DNA of 51,801 nt from Flavobacteriaceae bacterium (GCA_024644745.1 JAHEHF010000010.1:1-51801), one strand, 5' to 3'; counted from the stretch's first letter, positions 36,871-43,544 are shown. Notes: a model not told the origin generated them from the sequence alone. Program-made: numbers and translations.

Positions 36871-36902
36871 ATGCCAGAGAATCAAGAATAATAAATTGGC
36901 AT

Positions 36903-36934
36903 AAAAAAAAGGCCCCTATGGCAGGGACCTTTTT
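36903..36934. terminator. bidirectional terminator between CBM48 and the small minus-strand genes
   Basis: The plus strand reads an A run, GG, C, CCCT (to 36917), loop ATGGC, AGGG (from 36923), A, CC and a T run to 34. The arms AAAAAGG-CCCT and AGGG-CCTTTTT pair with a single C/A mismatch. Both strands have T runs after the stem. On the minus strand it lies 34 bases after the small gene at 36968-37069. Confidence 0.75.
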
Positions 36935-36967
36935 CAATATCGTACAGACTGCTTTTTACATTTCAAA

Positions 36968-37069
36968 TTATCTCGCTTCATCTTCGGTCTTACGCTTCTT
37001 CATGCTGTAAGAGCAATCTTGTACTTCGCCAAACCTGATGTCCGGCAACTTTTTCTTTTTCACATTCAA
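36968..37069 (-). CDS. possible small basic protein (33 codons)
   Basis: A minus-strand frame starts at a TTG (37067-37069) that overlaps the upstream gene's TGA stop as TTGA; GTG at 37061-37063 is an alternative start. It ends at TAA 36968-36970. The product reads KKKKLPDIRFGEVQDCSYS and then a second basic cluster, KKRKTEDEAR. It is flanked by the bidirectional terminator at 36903-36934, so a transcript from 37302 would include it. I recognise no family. The four-base stop/start overlap and the clean placement before a terminator are the arguments for it; the short length is the argument against. Confidence 0.4.
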   Translation of the reverse strand: MNVKKKKLPDIRFGEVQDCSYSMKKRKTEDEAR

Positions 37070-37302
37070 TTTTTGATGATCCTGTCAACCATTCTGGACT
37101 CTGTATCATTTAAGGGCTCGCCTTTCAATGAAACCAATAAGCTTGAGAACCTTTGTTTATCAGTCAATGGCACTTCTTCCGCATTGTGATCGATCTCATT
37201 CATTAGGGCCTTCAATTGTTTTATGGCAACCAGATTTTGTTTTTCGGTATCCAGTGCCTCCTCCACATCCATTTCCAGGCGGCTTAGTATTTCGAGAATC
37301 AT
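37066..37302 (-). CDS. small acidic helical protein, unknown function
   Basis: Protein of 78 residues from the ATG at 37302. The longer frame to 37422 would run into the divergent regulator gene and has an unlikely N-terminus. MILEILSRLEMDVEEALDTEKQNL and the rest are predominantly helical and acidic, with LTDKQRFSSLLVSLKGEPLNDTE. No domain is recognised. It diverges from the XRE regulator, which could control it, and overlaps a possible small basic gene by four bases. Confidence 0.6.
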   Translation of the reverse strand: MILEILSRLEMDVEEALDTEKQNLVAIKQLKALMNEIDHNAEEVPLTDKQRFSSLLVSLKGEPLNDTESRMVDRIIKN

Positions 37303-37408
37303 GATATCAATTTTTGACAAAGATAGACTTAGTATCGTTTTAGGATGACGACATGAGATGTCTTGTTCCTCATATTTTTTATTTTCTTGATTTTGCTTAT
37401 TTTTACAT

Positions 37409-38308
37409 ATGCCTGAAACCATGAAAAAATATAATGCAGTAGGAGAACTTCTGACAGATTACAGAAAGATCAATAGAATTTCTCAGGCCGAATTTGCGGC
37501 AAGGCTGAATGTGGATATCAGGACGGTTCAACGCTGGGAAAACGGTGTAACCCTGATCAAACCTGACAAGGAAGAGGAGATCGTTATGGAAACACTGTTG
37601 CCTTATCAGCTTGTGAGAAACCTCAACGCATCTGTTCCGATTCCTACTTATTATGATTTCAGTCTCAGGAAATACTCCCTGTCTAAATTAACCAATAAAT
37701 TGCCCGATGTCTATTGGTTCAAGAAAAATATTAATGTTGCGAGCAACAGGGTAAGGCCCTTTGATTACGACAGTGATATTGATAACTTGGTCAAATACAT
37801 GAAGTTTCACAAGCAGGTGAACAGAAATCTGAGAGAGGTGATCAGGGAATCAGCAAGGTTATTGCCGGAAATGAATCTGATCATCACTGATGATTCAGGT
37901 TATTATTCTGGCCATACCCTTATTTTTCCTATCAAACCGGAAACCTATGAAAATTTGAAGACCCGTAAAATGGAAGATGTTGATTTGACGGTCAAGGATC
38001 TGATACAACACAGGAAACTGGATCGTGCCATATTTTTTGGCTTCGATATTACGGCAGACAGCAATGACAATATGTTCTTTATCAACAGCCATCTGCTCCG
38101 GTTCTTGCGCGACATACCCAATCAGGATTATTTGTTTTGCTCTATTACGAACCGATTTGACAATTTCGAGATCAACGAACAGGTGGGTCTGAAAATTATC
38201 TGGGAAGGCATCAAAGGCAAAAATGAATTTGGCCTTGAAGTGGCGCCAAGATTTCAGGAAGGAAATTTTCGAAATTTTTTGGCTGATGAAACCAAGCCCT
38301 GTCCATAG
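37409..38308 (+). CDS. XRE-family transcriptional regulator with large C-terminal domain
   Basis: Protein of 299 residues. The N-terminal helix-turn-helix (about 10-60) is of the lambda-repressor type: GELLTDYRKINRISQAEFA with the recognition helix near VDIRTVQRWENG. The C-terminal 230 residues are not recognised; the weak alternation of strands and helices could be a ligand-binding or acetyltransferase-like fold, but no motif proves it. The start could also be the ATG four codons later (MKKYNAVG). It is divergently placed to the small genes at 36968-37302, the likely local targets. No partner gene follows it. Confidence 0.8.
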   Translation: MPETMKKYNAVGELLTDYRKINRISQAEFAARLNVDIRTVQRWENGVTLIKPDKEEEIVMETLLPYQLVRNLNASVPIPTYYDFSLRKYSLSKLTNKLPDVYWFKKNINVASNRVRPFDYDSDIDNLVKYMKFHKQVNRNLREVIRESARLLPEMNLIITDDSGYYSGHTLIFPIKPETYENLKTRKMEDVDLTVKDLIQHRKLDRAIFFGFDITADSNDNMFFINSHLLRFLRDIPNQDYLFCSITNRFDNFEINEQVGLKIIWEGIKGKNEFGLEVAPRFQEGNFRNFLADETKPCP

Positions 38309-38560
38309 GGAATGAGGATGAAAAAAATGTCCCAACCTCTTGATGATCATTAACATTGAACCTAATGGTGCAGTAAACCTTTTTTTTCCCCCTGATTTAC
38401 TTTCGGAAATGATCATGTTAAGATTGGGACTTGCCTTGATTGATCTTATCTAAATTTAGTGTCTAACCTATATTTTTTTGGGTAAATAAATACTCAAAAT
38501 TCAATCAATTTCAGGACTCATCAACAATAACTATTAACCTGGTACAAAGGTAAATTGACT

Positions 38561-38596
38561 CCGATGATATGCTCACGACACAGCATGTCTCATCGG
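38561..38596 (+). other. two-stem hairpin in the 38309-38724 intergenic region
   Basis: CCGATGA (38561-38567) pairs with TCATCGG (38590-38596). Inside, ATGCT pairs with AGCAT across an 8-base loop. An AT-rich stretch with T runs follows. It may terminate the XRE transcript or be part of a leader for the epimerase gene. The same 416-base gap also holds a distant GTCCCAA / TTGGGAC inverted repeat (about 38328-38334 and 38425-38431). No gene is visible in the gap. Confidence 0.5.
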
Positions 38597-38724
38597 AAAT
38601 TTTAAGATTTTTATAACATTTTTCATATTGATTCCGGTTGATCAGATCAAAAACAGTATCTTAAAATTTCATGTTGCCCGGTTTCTTATTCTGTAAAATA
38701 TCAGACGTTGCTTATCTTGCAGTC

Positions 38725-39879
38725 ATGAATGAAACCTTACAAATGACACTGGTCCATGAATTCAAGGATTATCTTGAATTCTGGTCCAAACACATGATTC
38801 GCGTGGAACAGGATAAATTATATCCTGAGATATCAATAGACAATGTTCCCAACAGCGCGGCCCTGAGGGGTTCGATGTATCTGGCCAGAATCATTTACGG
38901 AGCTTCGAAAGCTTGTGGTACGATGCAAACAAAAAAATACCTGCCACTGGCCGATAAGGCGTTCAGGGAGTTGGCTGAATTCAAGAATCCGGAGGGGGGT
39001 TATTACTGGGCGCGGGACAATAAGCAGACCTGGGTTCACGACCCCGAAAACGTCTGTATGGCTCAGGCATTTGTACTTTATGGTTTGGTGGAATATGCGT
39101 TCATGCGCCCTTCAAAAGAAGTGGAGGAATTGATAACGGAACAGTTCAAGTTTATCCAGTCTGTGCTGCGTGAAGAAGGTGGTACCGGATATCTCGATGG
39201 TTTTGATGAGCTATGGGTGAAAGGTGATCAAATGACGAAATCTTTTGGTACCCATTTTCACATATTGGAGGCACTGGTGAAATACAAGCAGTACAAAGAA
39301 GTTCCGGGCTTGGAGGAGACCATTGTCAAACTCATCAGGTTGCTCATCGATAAATTCATTGATCCAGAGCATTTTGACTGCATTCACAGATTTGGAGAAA
39401 GCTGGGAATTGATGCCCAATGAGATCTGGGCCGGCCATAATGCCGAATGCAGCTGGGTATTGTGTGAAGCGGCATTGGAAACAGGTCATGAGGAATTGAT
39501 CGAGGAAACCCGAAACCTTGCTATTTTAATGATGGACCGCGTGATTACTTTTGCCCTTGACAAGAACAAGGGTGGGTATTTCAACGTCCTTTATCATGAG
39601 GGCTCTCGTGACAGGTCGAAGGGATGGTGGCAACAGGCCGAGGCGGTTTTAGGATTGCTGAATGCTTATGAGATTACAGGCCAAAACAGGTATAAGAAAC
39701 TGGCGCTGGAACAGATCTTCTTCATCCGGGATAAATTTATTTGTCCTGAAGGGGAGTGGTATGCCGAAGTCTCCAATGAAGGAACACCGGTTGGTGGCTT
39801 GCCGAAAGTTTCATTCTGGAAGTCCATGTACCATACGGTTCGCTATTATGATTATGTCATGAACAGGCTTGATCCTTAA
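38725..39879 (+). CDS. AGE-family epimerase/isomerase
   Basis: (Alpha/alpha)6-barrel sugar epimerase of 384 residues from the ATG at 38725; an upstream in-frame start at 38671 adds 18 unlikely residues. The family blocks are GGYYWARDN, FGTHFHILEAL, WAGHNAECSWVLCEAA, GWWQQAEAVLGLLNAY and SFWKSMYHTVRYYDYVM. They carry the His/Glu/Trp residues that catalyse C2 epimerisation in N-acylglucosamine 2-epimerase, cellobiose/mannobiose 2-epimerase and relatives. The exact sugar cannot be decided. It stands alone and is followed by a perfect 10-bp hairpin shared with the convergent peptide-repeat unit. Confidence 0.87.
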   Translation: MNETLQMTLVHEFKDYLEFWSKHMIRVEQDKLYPEISIDNVPNSAALRGSMYLARIIYGASKACGTMQTKKYLPLADKAFRELAEFKNPEGGYYWARDNKQTWVHDPENVCMAQAFVLYGLVEYAFMRPSKEVEELITEQFKFIQSVLREEGGTGYLDGFDELWVKGDQMTKSFGTHFHILEALVKYKQYKEVPGLEETIVKLIRLLIDKFIDPEHFDCIHRFGESWELMPNEIWAGHNAECSWVLCEAALETGHEELIEETRNLAILMMDRVITFALDKNKGGYFNVLYHEGSRDRSKGWWQQAEAVLGLLNAYEITGQNRYKKLALEQIFFIRDKFICPEGEWYAEVSNEGTPVGGLPKVSFWKSMYHTVRYYDYVMNRLDP

Positions 39880-39886
39880 AATAAGA

Positions 39887-39910
39887 AACCCTAATTTATT
39901 AATTAGGGTT
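39887..39910. terminator. perfect 10-bp hairpin between AGE gene and peptide array
   Basis: AACCCTAATT (39887-39896), loop TATT, AATTAGGGTT (39901-39910). The inverted repeat is perfect. Read on the minus strand, the stem is followed by TTCTTATTTT, giving a T-rich tail. It is placed to end transcripts from both the epimerase gene (plus) and the repeat array (minus). Confidence 0.7.
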
Positions 39911-39913
39911 GGA

Positions 39914-40112
39914 TTGTATCACATGGCATGATACGATGCGAAGTAGGTTTTGGGCTTGATTTCCCGGTGTATGTACACCAAGGGAATTCAAATAAGCGAT
40001 GGACAGTGGTTTTAATAACCGTAGTTTCTGTGTTCTGTCCATCTTGATTTTTTGGTGTTGTTTGATCATGTTGATTTCACGATTTGTATTTTATGTGCTC
40101 GGATTTTAATCT
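39914..40112 (-). other. hairpin-rich non-coding segment downstream of the peptide array
   Basis: Three further inverted repeats lie between the array and the terminator. GTATCA / TGATAC is at 39916-39921 and 39929-39934. TTCCC-GGTGT / ACACC-(AA)-GGGAA is at 39961-39986. GATGGACAG / CTGTCCATC is at 39998-40006 and 40035-40043, with a nested GGTT / AACC. No reading frame of note is present. As the 3' part of a minus-strand transcript it could fold into a multi-stem RNA; strand assignment is inferred from the array. Confidence 0.45.
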
Positions 40113-40115
40113 TTA

Positions 40116-40190
40116 TCAGGCTTTGACCGCGTAGTGTCTGTAGGCTGACCATTGTATTCTTTTACAGTTGCTGAATCTTGTCGTTCTCAT
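40116..40190 (-). CDS. tandem mini-ORF, copy 4 in transcription order (24-residue basic peptide, Cys9 form)
   Basis: ATG at 40188-40190 to TGA at 40116-40118, followed in frame by TAA. The peptide starts MRTTRFSN, has Cys at position 9 and ends with a 15-residue tail KRIQWSAYRHYAVKA. It has six Arg/Lys plus one His and no acidic residue. This copy has the synonymous TTC for Phe6 where the others use TTT. A TAA lies in frame three codons upstream of the ATG. Family unknown; see the repeat and findings for why it is considered coding. Confidence 0.65.
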   Translation of the reverse strand: MRTTRFSNCKRIQWSAYRHYAVKA

Positions 40191-40221
40191 GGGGGTTTAT
40201 TTTTTACATGTTATTATTTTA

Positions 40222-40296
40222 TCAGGCTTTGACCGCGTAGTGTCTGTAGGCTGACCATTGTATTCTTTTACTGTTGCTAAATCTTGTCGTTCTCAT
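40222..40296 (-). CDS. tandem mini-ORF, copy 3 in transcription order (Ser9 form)
   Basis: ATG at 40294-40296 to TGA at 40222-40224, again followed by an in-frame TAA. The peptide is identical to copy 4 except Ser (AGT) instead of Cys (TGT) at position 9, a single-base change. It lies 31 bases upstream of copy 4 and 30 bases downstream of copy 2 on the minus strand, consistent with one polycistronic transcript. Confidence 0.65.
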   Translation of the reverse strand: MRTTRFSNSKRIQWSAYRHYAVKA

Positions 40297-40326
40297 GGGG
40301 GTTTATTTTTTCAGGTTATTATTTTA

Positions 40327-40401
40327 TCAGGCTTTGACCGCGTAGTGTCTGTAGGCTGACCATTGTATTCTTTTACAGTTGCTAAATCTTGTCGTTCTCA
40401 T
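40327..40401 (-). CDS. tandem mini-ORF, copy 2 in transcription order (Cys9 form)
   Basis: ATG at 40399-40401 to TGA at 40327-40329 with the conserved in-frame TAA after it. Cys at position 9. Codons are the majority forms at all other positions. The gap to copy 1 is 28 bases. The ATG is preceded by AAACCCC as in copies 3 and 4, a conserved leader without a Shine-Dalgarno sequence. Confidence 0.65.
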   Translation of the reverse strand: MRTTRFSNCKRIQWSAYRHYAVKA

Positions 40402-40429
40402 GGGGTTTGTTTTTATAGGTTATTTTTTA

Positions 40430-40504
40430 TCAGGCTTTGACGGCGTAATGTCTGTAGGCTGACCATTGTATTCTTTTACTGTTGCTAAATCTTGTAGTTC
40501 TCAT
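40430..40504 (-). CDS. tandem mini-ORF, copy 1 in transcription order (Ser9 form)
   Basis: ATG at 40502-40504 to TGA at 40430-40432 with the in-frame TAA. This is the copy nearest the candidate promoter. It carries three base changes relative to the others, all synonymous: ACT for Thr3, CAT for His19 and GCC for Ala21. It has Ser at position 9. Its upstream sequence (AATTAACATC before ATG) differs from the CCCC-containing leader of the other copies. Confidence 0.65.
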   Translation of the reverse strand: MRTTRFSNSKRIQWSAYRHYAVKA

Positions 40505-40549
40505 GATGTTAATTTTTTATTGTTTTATACTTATAAGACGACACCTTTT

Positions 40550-40579
40550 CAAAGATGTTACAGTACTATGTAAAACAAA
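40550..40579 (-). promoter_or_regulatory. candidate promoter of the peptide array
   Basis: On the minus strand TTTG (40576-40579) is followed after 18 bases by CATCTTTG (40550-40557), a 7-of-8 match to TAnnTTTG at the same spacing as the trp promoter. Transcription would start about 40546, giving a leader of about 40 bases before the first mini-ORF. Two palindromic AGTACT sequences (40562-40567 and 40579-40584) lie in the spacer and next to the -33 element. The remaining gap 40585-40948 is AT-rich and shows no gene. Confidence 0.6.
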
Positions 40580-40948
40580 GTACTATTTTAACATATATTT
40601 ATGAGATAAAAAACACAACTAATTGATAGTGAGTATAATATATTTTTATAAAAAAATGTGTTTTGAAATTTTTAACAAGAAAAAATCTGAAAAATCAATT
40701 ATTCCTGATATTAAATTCATTTGAATTGATGCTGGCAGCTGTATAAAGCAGGTCATCCGACCTTGTTATAATACATCGATTTGAGCTCATGTGTATAAGA
40801 GCTATTGGTGCTCCGTAATCAAATCATATCGACGCTCTATTTTTGCATGTTTTCATCAAATCCTGAAATGCTATGCCTAAAACACCAGAAAACCTTTGAT
40901 ATTTTCATTAATCTGGATTATTTTAGCAGGAATAAAAAATGCAACACG

Positions 40949-41128
40949 ATGCTCAGGGGTATAGGAAAAACAGATAAAATTCTCATGTCACTGGCATTGG
41001 TCTGTCTTATTTTTTCCGAAGTCATGTGGTTTCGTGGGGAAAAGGACGGGGCTATTTTTGTAGGCCTTTGGGTGCCATCCATCCTGGGATTTGCGATTTT
41101 GCTGAAACTGATAAAAAATGAGCAATGA
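40949..41128 (+). CDS. small two-helix membrane protein
   Basis: Protein of 59 residues from ATG 40949; the open frame from 40805 adds an implausible 48 residues. After a short cytoplasmic GIGKTDK come two hydrophobic helices (ILMSLALVCLIFSEVMWF and AIFVGLWVPSILGFAILLKLI) separated by RGEKDG. The pattern resembles small membrane proteins seen in flavobacteria, with no known function. Its TGA stop overlaps the ATG of a second tiny membrane-protein gene as ATGA. Confidence 0.7.
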   Translation: MLRGIGKTDKILMSLALVCLIFSEVMWFRGEKDGAIFVGLWVPSILGFAILLKLIKNEQ

Positions 41129-41217
41129 CCGAGTTGATCCCATATTTTGCCACCTTTGTTTCCCTTGTATTTGCAGTCGCATTTTATTTGTTTCTGAAAG
41201 AGATCAAAAGAAATTGA
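41125..41217 (+). CDS. tiny single-helix membrane protein
   Basis: Protein of 30 residues from ATG 41125 to TGA 41215-41217. One transmembrane helix (YFATFVSLVFAVAFYLFL) is followed by a positively charged end, KEIKRN. The ATG overlaps the previous stop by four bases (ATGA), a classic translational-coupling arrangement, so the two products may form a complex. No family is recognised. It is shorter than most gene finders report. Confidence 0.6.
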   Translation: MTELIPYFATFVSLVFAVAFYLFLKEIKRN

Positions 41218-41289
41218 ATTCCCCCGGAGGAACCTTCATGATTGCGCTCCGGTTTACCTGGACAAATCAGGTAAGCTCTCAATCACAGT

Positions 41290-42033
41290 TTATCGCTTGA
41301 GTCTGAAATTATCCAGTTTGATGTCATCAAGTCCTTTGTTGTCAAAGGGGTACTCCAACTGGTTCTGAATATTATAGAGTGAGATCAAAATAAACTGGCT
41401 AAGAATCACAATGGCATAAGTGATCCATTCTCCTTTGTCGGGCCCAACCCTGTTGATAATGGAGGGCGCATAGATCAGGGGGAAAATATAAATAAAGATA
41501 AGGCAGTATGCCTTCAGACTGATCGGGGTCCTGTGAATGTTGATGGCATTCACATTCTCTATGGTTTCATGAAGGTCTTTCATGAAACGGAATATTTTTT
41601 CCCTGCGCTTACCTGAAATGACCTCCTTACGGGATTCTACGTAATCGTATAACTTTTGGACAGACATGTCAATGTCACCAGTTCTCCCGTTGTTTTCTTT
41701 CAAATGTTCCATGAGCGTATTACTCACGTTATTCAGCAGGTTATTCAGTGCTTCCTTGTCTTCATCAGGCAGCAGCTTGTTGCTCATAAAAAAATAATGC
41801 AGTGTTTTTAAGGTGCTTCGAAATTCGCTAAGATGCTCCAGCGCCTTTTCTCTACGTCTGAATGAGCCTCTAATGGTAAAGACAAGCGGAAAGATCATGG
41901 CTATACTGATCAGAGTCAGGTCAATGTCAAAATTCAGACCGTAGGCAAAGCAAAAGTAAGGCGTCACGACAGCAGTTGCTAATGCGATCCATGTTCTATG
42001 GTTGATGATAACGAGGTAGGGTTGCAAATTCAA
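41290..42033 (-). CDS. bestrophin-like membrane protein
   Basis: Protein of 247 residues with an N-terminal hydrophobic pair (TWIALATAVVTPYFCFAYG, ISIAMIFPLVFTI), a long helical middle region, and two more membrane segments (LIFIYIFPLIYAPSII, WITYAIVILSQFILISLYNI). The C-terminal NQLEYPFDNKGLDDIKLD resembles the conserved E-x-PF-x-x-D-x-x-D-I-x-L-D end of bestrophin-family anion channels. The overall length is shorter than typical bacterial bestrophins (about 300), so I call it bestrophin-like rather than bestrophin. No linked gene suggests its role. Confidence 0.65.
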   Translation of the reverse strand: MNLQPYLVIINHRTWIALATAVVTPYFCFAYGLNFDIDLTLISIAMIFPLVFTIRGSFRRREKALEHLSEFRSTLKTLHYFFMSNKLLPDEDKEALNNLLNNVSNTLMEHLKENNGRTGDIDMSVQKLYDYVESRKEVISGKRREKIFRFMKDLHETIENVNAINIHRTPISLKAYCLIFIYIFPLIYAPSIINRVGPDKGEWITYAIVILSQFILISLYNIQNQLEYPFDNKGLDDIKLDNFRLKR

Positions 42034-42141
42034 TTTACTTAAGGCTTAATACATTAAAGGTAAATAAAAAAAGATAATATGCAAACCTGTTTTTTGCGAA
42101 ATAAATGAGGGGCCTTAAAAGCGAGGCTCAAAAGTAATACC

Positions 42142-42171
42142 AAAAAAAAAGACCGCTGAAACAGCGGTCTT
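42142..42171 (-). terminator. terminator after the YceI gene
   Basis: AAGACCGCTG (42149-42158), loop AAA, CAGCGGTCTT (42162-42171) form a perfect 10-bp stem. On the minus strand it is followed by a T run (A run 42142-42150 on plus). It is located 21 bases after the YceI stop. Confidence 0.85.
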
Positions 42172-42192
42172 GAGGATCGTATCATTTATTTA

Positions 42193-42771
42193 TTAGAATT
42201 CAAGATCAGATACAAGGTCAAATTCATCATAGATCGCTTTGTCTTTGAGGTCGTCAAAGAAGCTCACCGAACCGTATTTCACACCGTAATCTGTTCTGTC
42301 GATTTTCAAATTTGCAGTCGCTTTGCTTCCGTAAATTGACATCTCGAAAGTAATTGATTCCGTATTGTCTTTTATGGTGAGGTCTGCGGTAACTTCATAA
42401 GCGTTTTTACCCGTGCTTTTTACCTTTGTAAAGACCAAACCGGCGGTTGGAAATTTTTCGACGGCGAAGAAATCATCAGACTTCAGGTGTCCTTCCAGTT
42501 TCTGCTTGTATTCACCTTCAAGATCAGTGTTTTCCAGGCTGGTCATGTCCATTACAAATTCACCGCCTACCAGCTTGCCTTCATTGAAGATCAGGTGACC
42601 CGATTTCAGGCTGATGCTTCCTTTGTGTGAACCTGTCACCTTATAACCTTTCCAGATTACTGAGCTTCTGTCGGTCTTGATCTCTTTTTTTTCTCCTTCT
42701 ATCGTTGAGAAAGAGAATGTAATGACAGCCATGATCATTGCTGCCCCTATGGTTTTTAATTTATTTTTCAT
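42193..42771 (-). CDS. YceI-family periplasmic lipid-binding-like protein
   Basis: Exported protein of 192 residues from ATG 42771 with a signal peptide (LKTIGAAMIMAVITFSFS). The YceI lipocalin-like barrel is recognisable from SSVIWKGYKVTGSHKGSISLKSG, HLKSDDFFAVEKFPTAGLVFTKV and the closing DRTDYGVKYGS segment. YceI proteins bind polyisoprenoids in a few studied cases; the ligand here is unknown. A divergently unconnected Crp/Fnr-type regulator gene lies 131 bases upstream on the same strand and could regulate it. Confidence 0.93.
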   Translation of the reverse strand: MKNKLKTIGAAMIMAVITFSFSTIEGEKKEIKTDRSSVIWKGYKVTGSHKGSISLKSGHLIFNEGKLVGGEFVMDMTSLENTDLEGEYKQKLEGHLKSDDFFAVEKFPTAGLVFTKVKSTGKNAYEVTADLTIKDNTESITFEMSIYGSKATANLKIDRTDYGVKYGSVSFFDDLKDKAIYDEFDLVSDLEF

Positions 42772-42902
42772 CTTAAACATTTTTTTGGATTAAAAATTTA
42801 AATTGTTTTCTTATTGCTTTGAAACAACATTACAAAGTTGCGGCTTTAACACGAAATAGAAAATGAAGTAGGTTATAAAAATATGTTAAACTAGATTAAC
42901 AT

Positions 42903-43490
42903 TTATTGATCAAGAAGGAGCTGACGTTTGATCTTACTTAGAAATTCTTTTGTGATCCCGAGATAGGAGGCGATCATGTATTGCGGAATGCGCTGTTCCA
43001 TCTGGGGGTACTGGCTGCTGAAATACAAATACCTGTCTTTGGCGCTCATGCTGAAATTTCTGACGATCCTTTTTTGTGAGGCCACGAAGGCCTTTTCAAC
43101 GATAATTCTGAAAAAACGTTCCAGTTTAGGGATCTCACGCATGATCAAATCCTGCTCTTCATAGGAAAACTGTATGAGTTCGGTATTTTCGAGGCATTGC
43201 ACATTGTAGTCAGCCGGTTTTTGGGCAATATAGCTTCCCATGTCTGAGGTCCACCAGTCTTCAACAGCGAACATGATCACGTGTTCCTGGCCTTCATCGT
43301 CTACATAAAAAGTTTTGGTGCAACCCGAAACAATAAATCCGCTGAATTTACAAATATCTCCCTGCTGAAGAAAGTATTGCCCTTTTCTCAGCTTACGGTA
43401 GGAGATATGCGAAACCAGCAGTTTCTCCTCTTCTTCCGTAAGGCTTACAATTCGATTGATATAATCAATTAAAGGTTGAAATTTCTGCAT
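42903..43490 (-). CDS. Crp/Fnr-family transcriptional regulator
   Basis: Protein of 195 residues from ATG 43490; 11 codons of the longer frame are discarded. The N-terminal cyclic-nucleotide-binding-like domain (about 10-120) has LRKGQYFLQQGDICKFSGFIVSG. The C-terminal winged helix has QYMIASYLGITKEFLSKIKRQL. The cAMP-contacting residues of true CRP are not evident, and no FNR iron-sulfur cysteine cluster is present, so the signal is unknown. It belongs to the large Bacteroidota group annotated as Crp/Fnr regulators. The next gene downstream on its strand is yceI. Confidence 0.88.
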   Translation of the reverse strand: MQKFQPLIDYINRIVSLTEEEEKLLVSHISYRKLRKGQYFLQQGDICKFSGFIVSGCTKTFYVDDEGQEHVIMFAVEDWWTSDMGSYIAQKPADYNVQCLENTELIQFSYEEQDLIMREIPKLERFFRIIVEKAFVASQKRIVRNFSMSAKDRYLYFSSQYPQMEQRIPQYMIASYLGITKEFLSKIKRQLLLDQ

Positions 43491-43544
43491 AAAAATACCG
43501 GGTTCAATTGTGATGAACCTCATTCAAAAATAAACATTTTCTAT

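Larger units (their letters stand above)
40113..40510. repeat. four tandem repeats of about 105 bp
   Basis: Units begin (plus strand, TTATCAGG) at 40113, 40219, 40324 and 40427, periods of 106, 105 and 103 bases. About 80 bases of each unit (from TTATCAGG to TTCTCATG) are nearly identical; the T-rich linkers of 28-31 bases vary more. Each conserved block is a 25-codon frame including the stop on the minus strand. This is not a CRISPR: the unit is too long and the variable parts are not spacers. Confidence 0.95.

Noticed and set aside
40113-40510. CRISPR array
   Set aside because: Only four units with ~80 near-identical bases and T-rich linkers of 28-31 bases that resemble one another; repeats are far too long, linkers are not unique spacers, and no cas genes are nearby.
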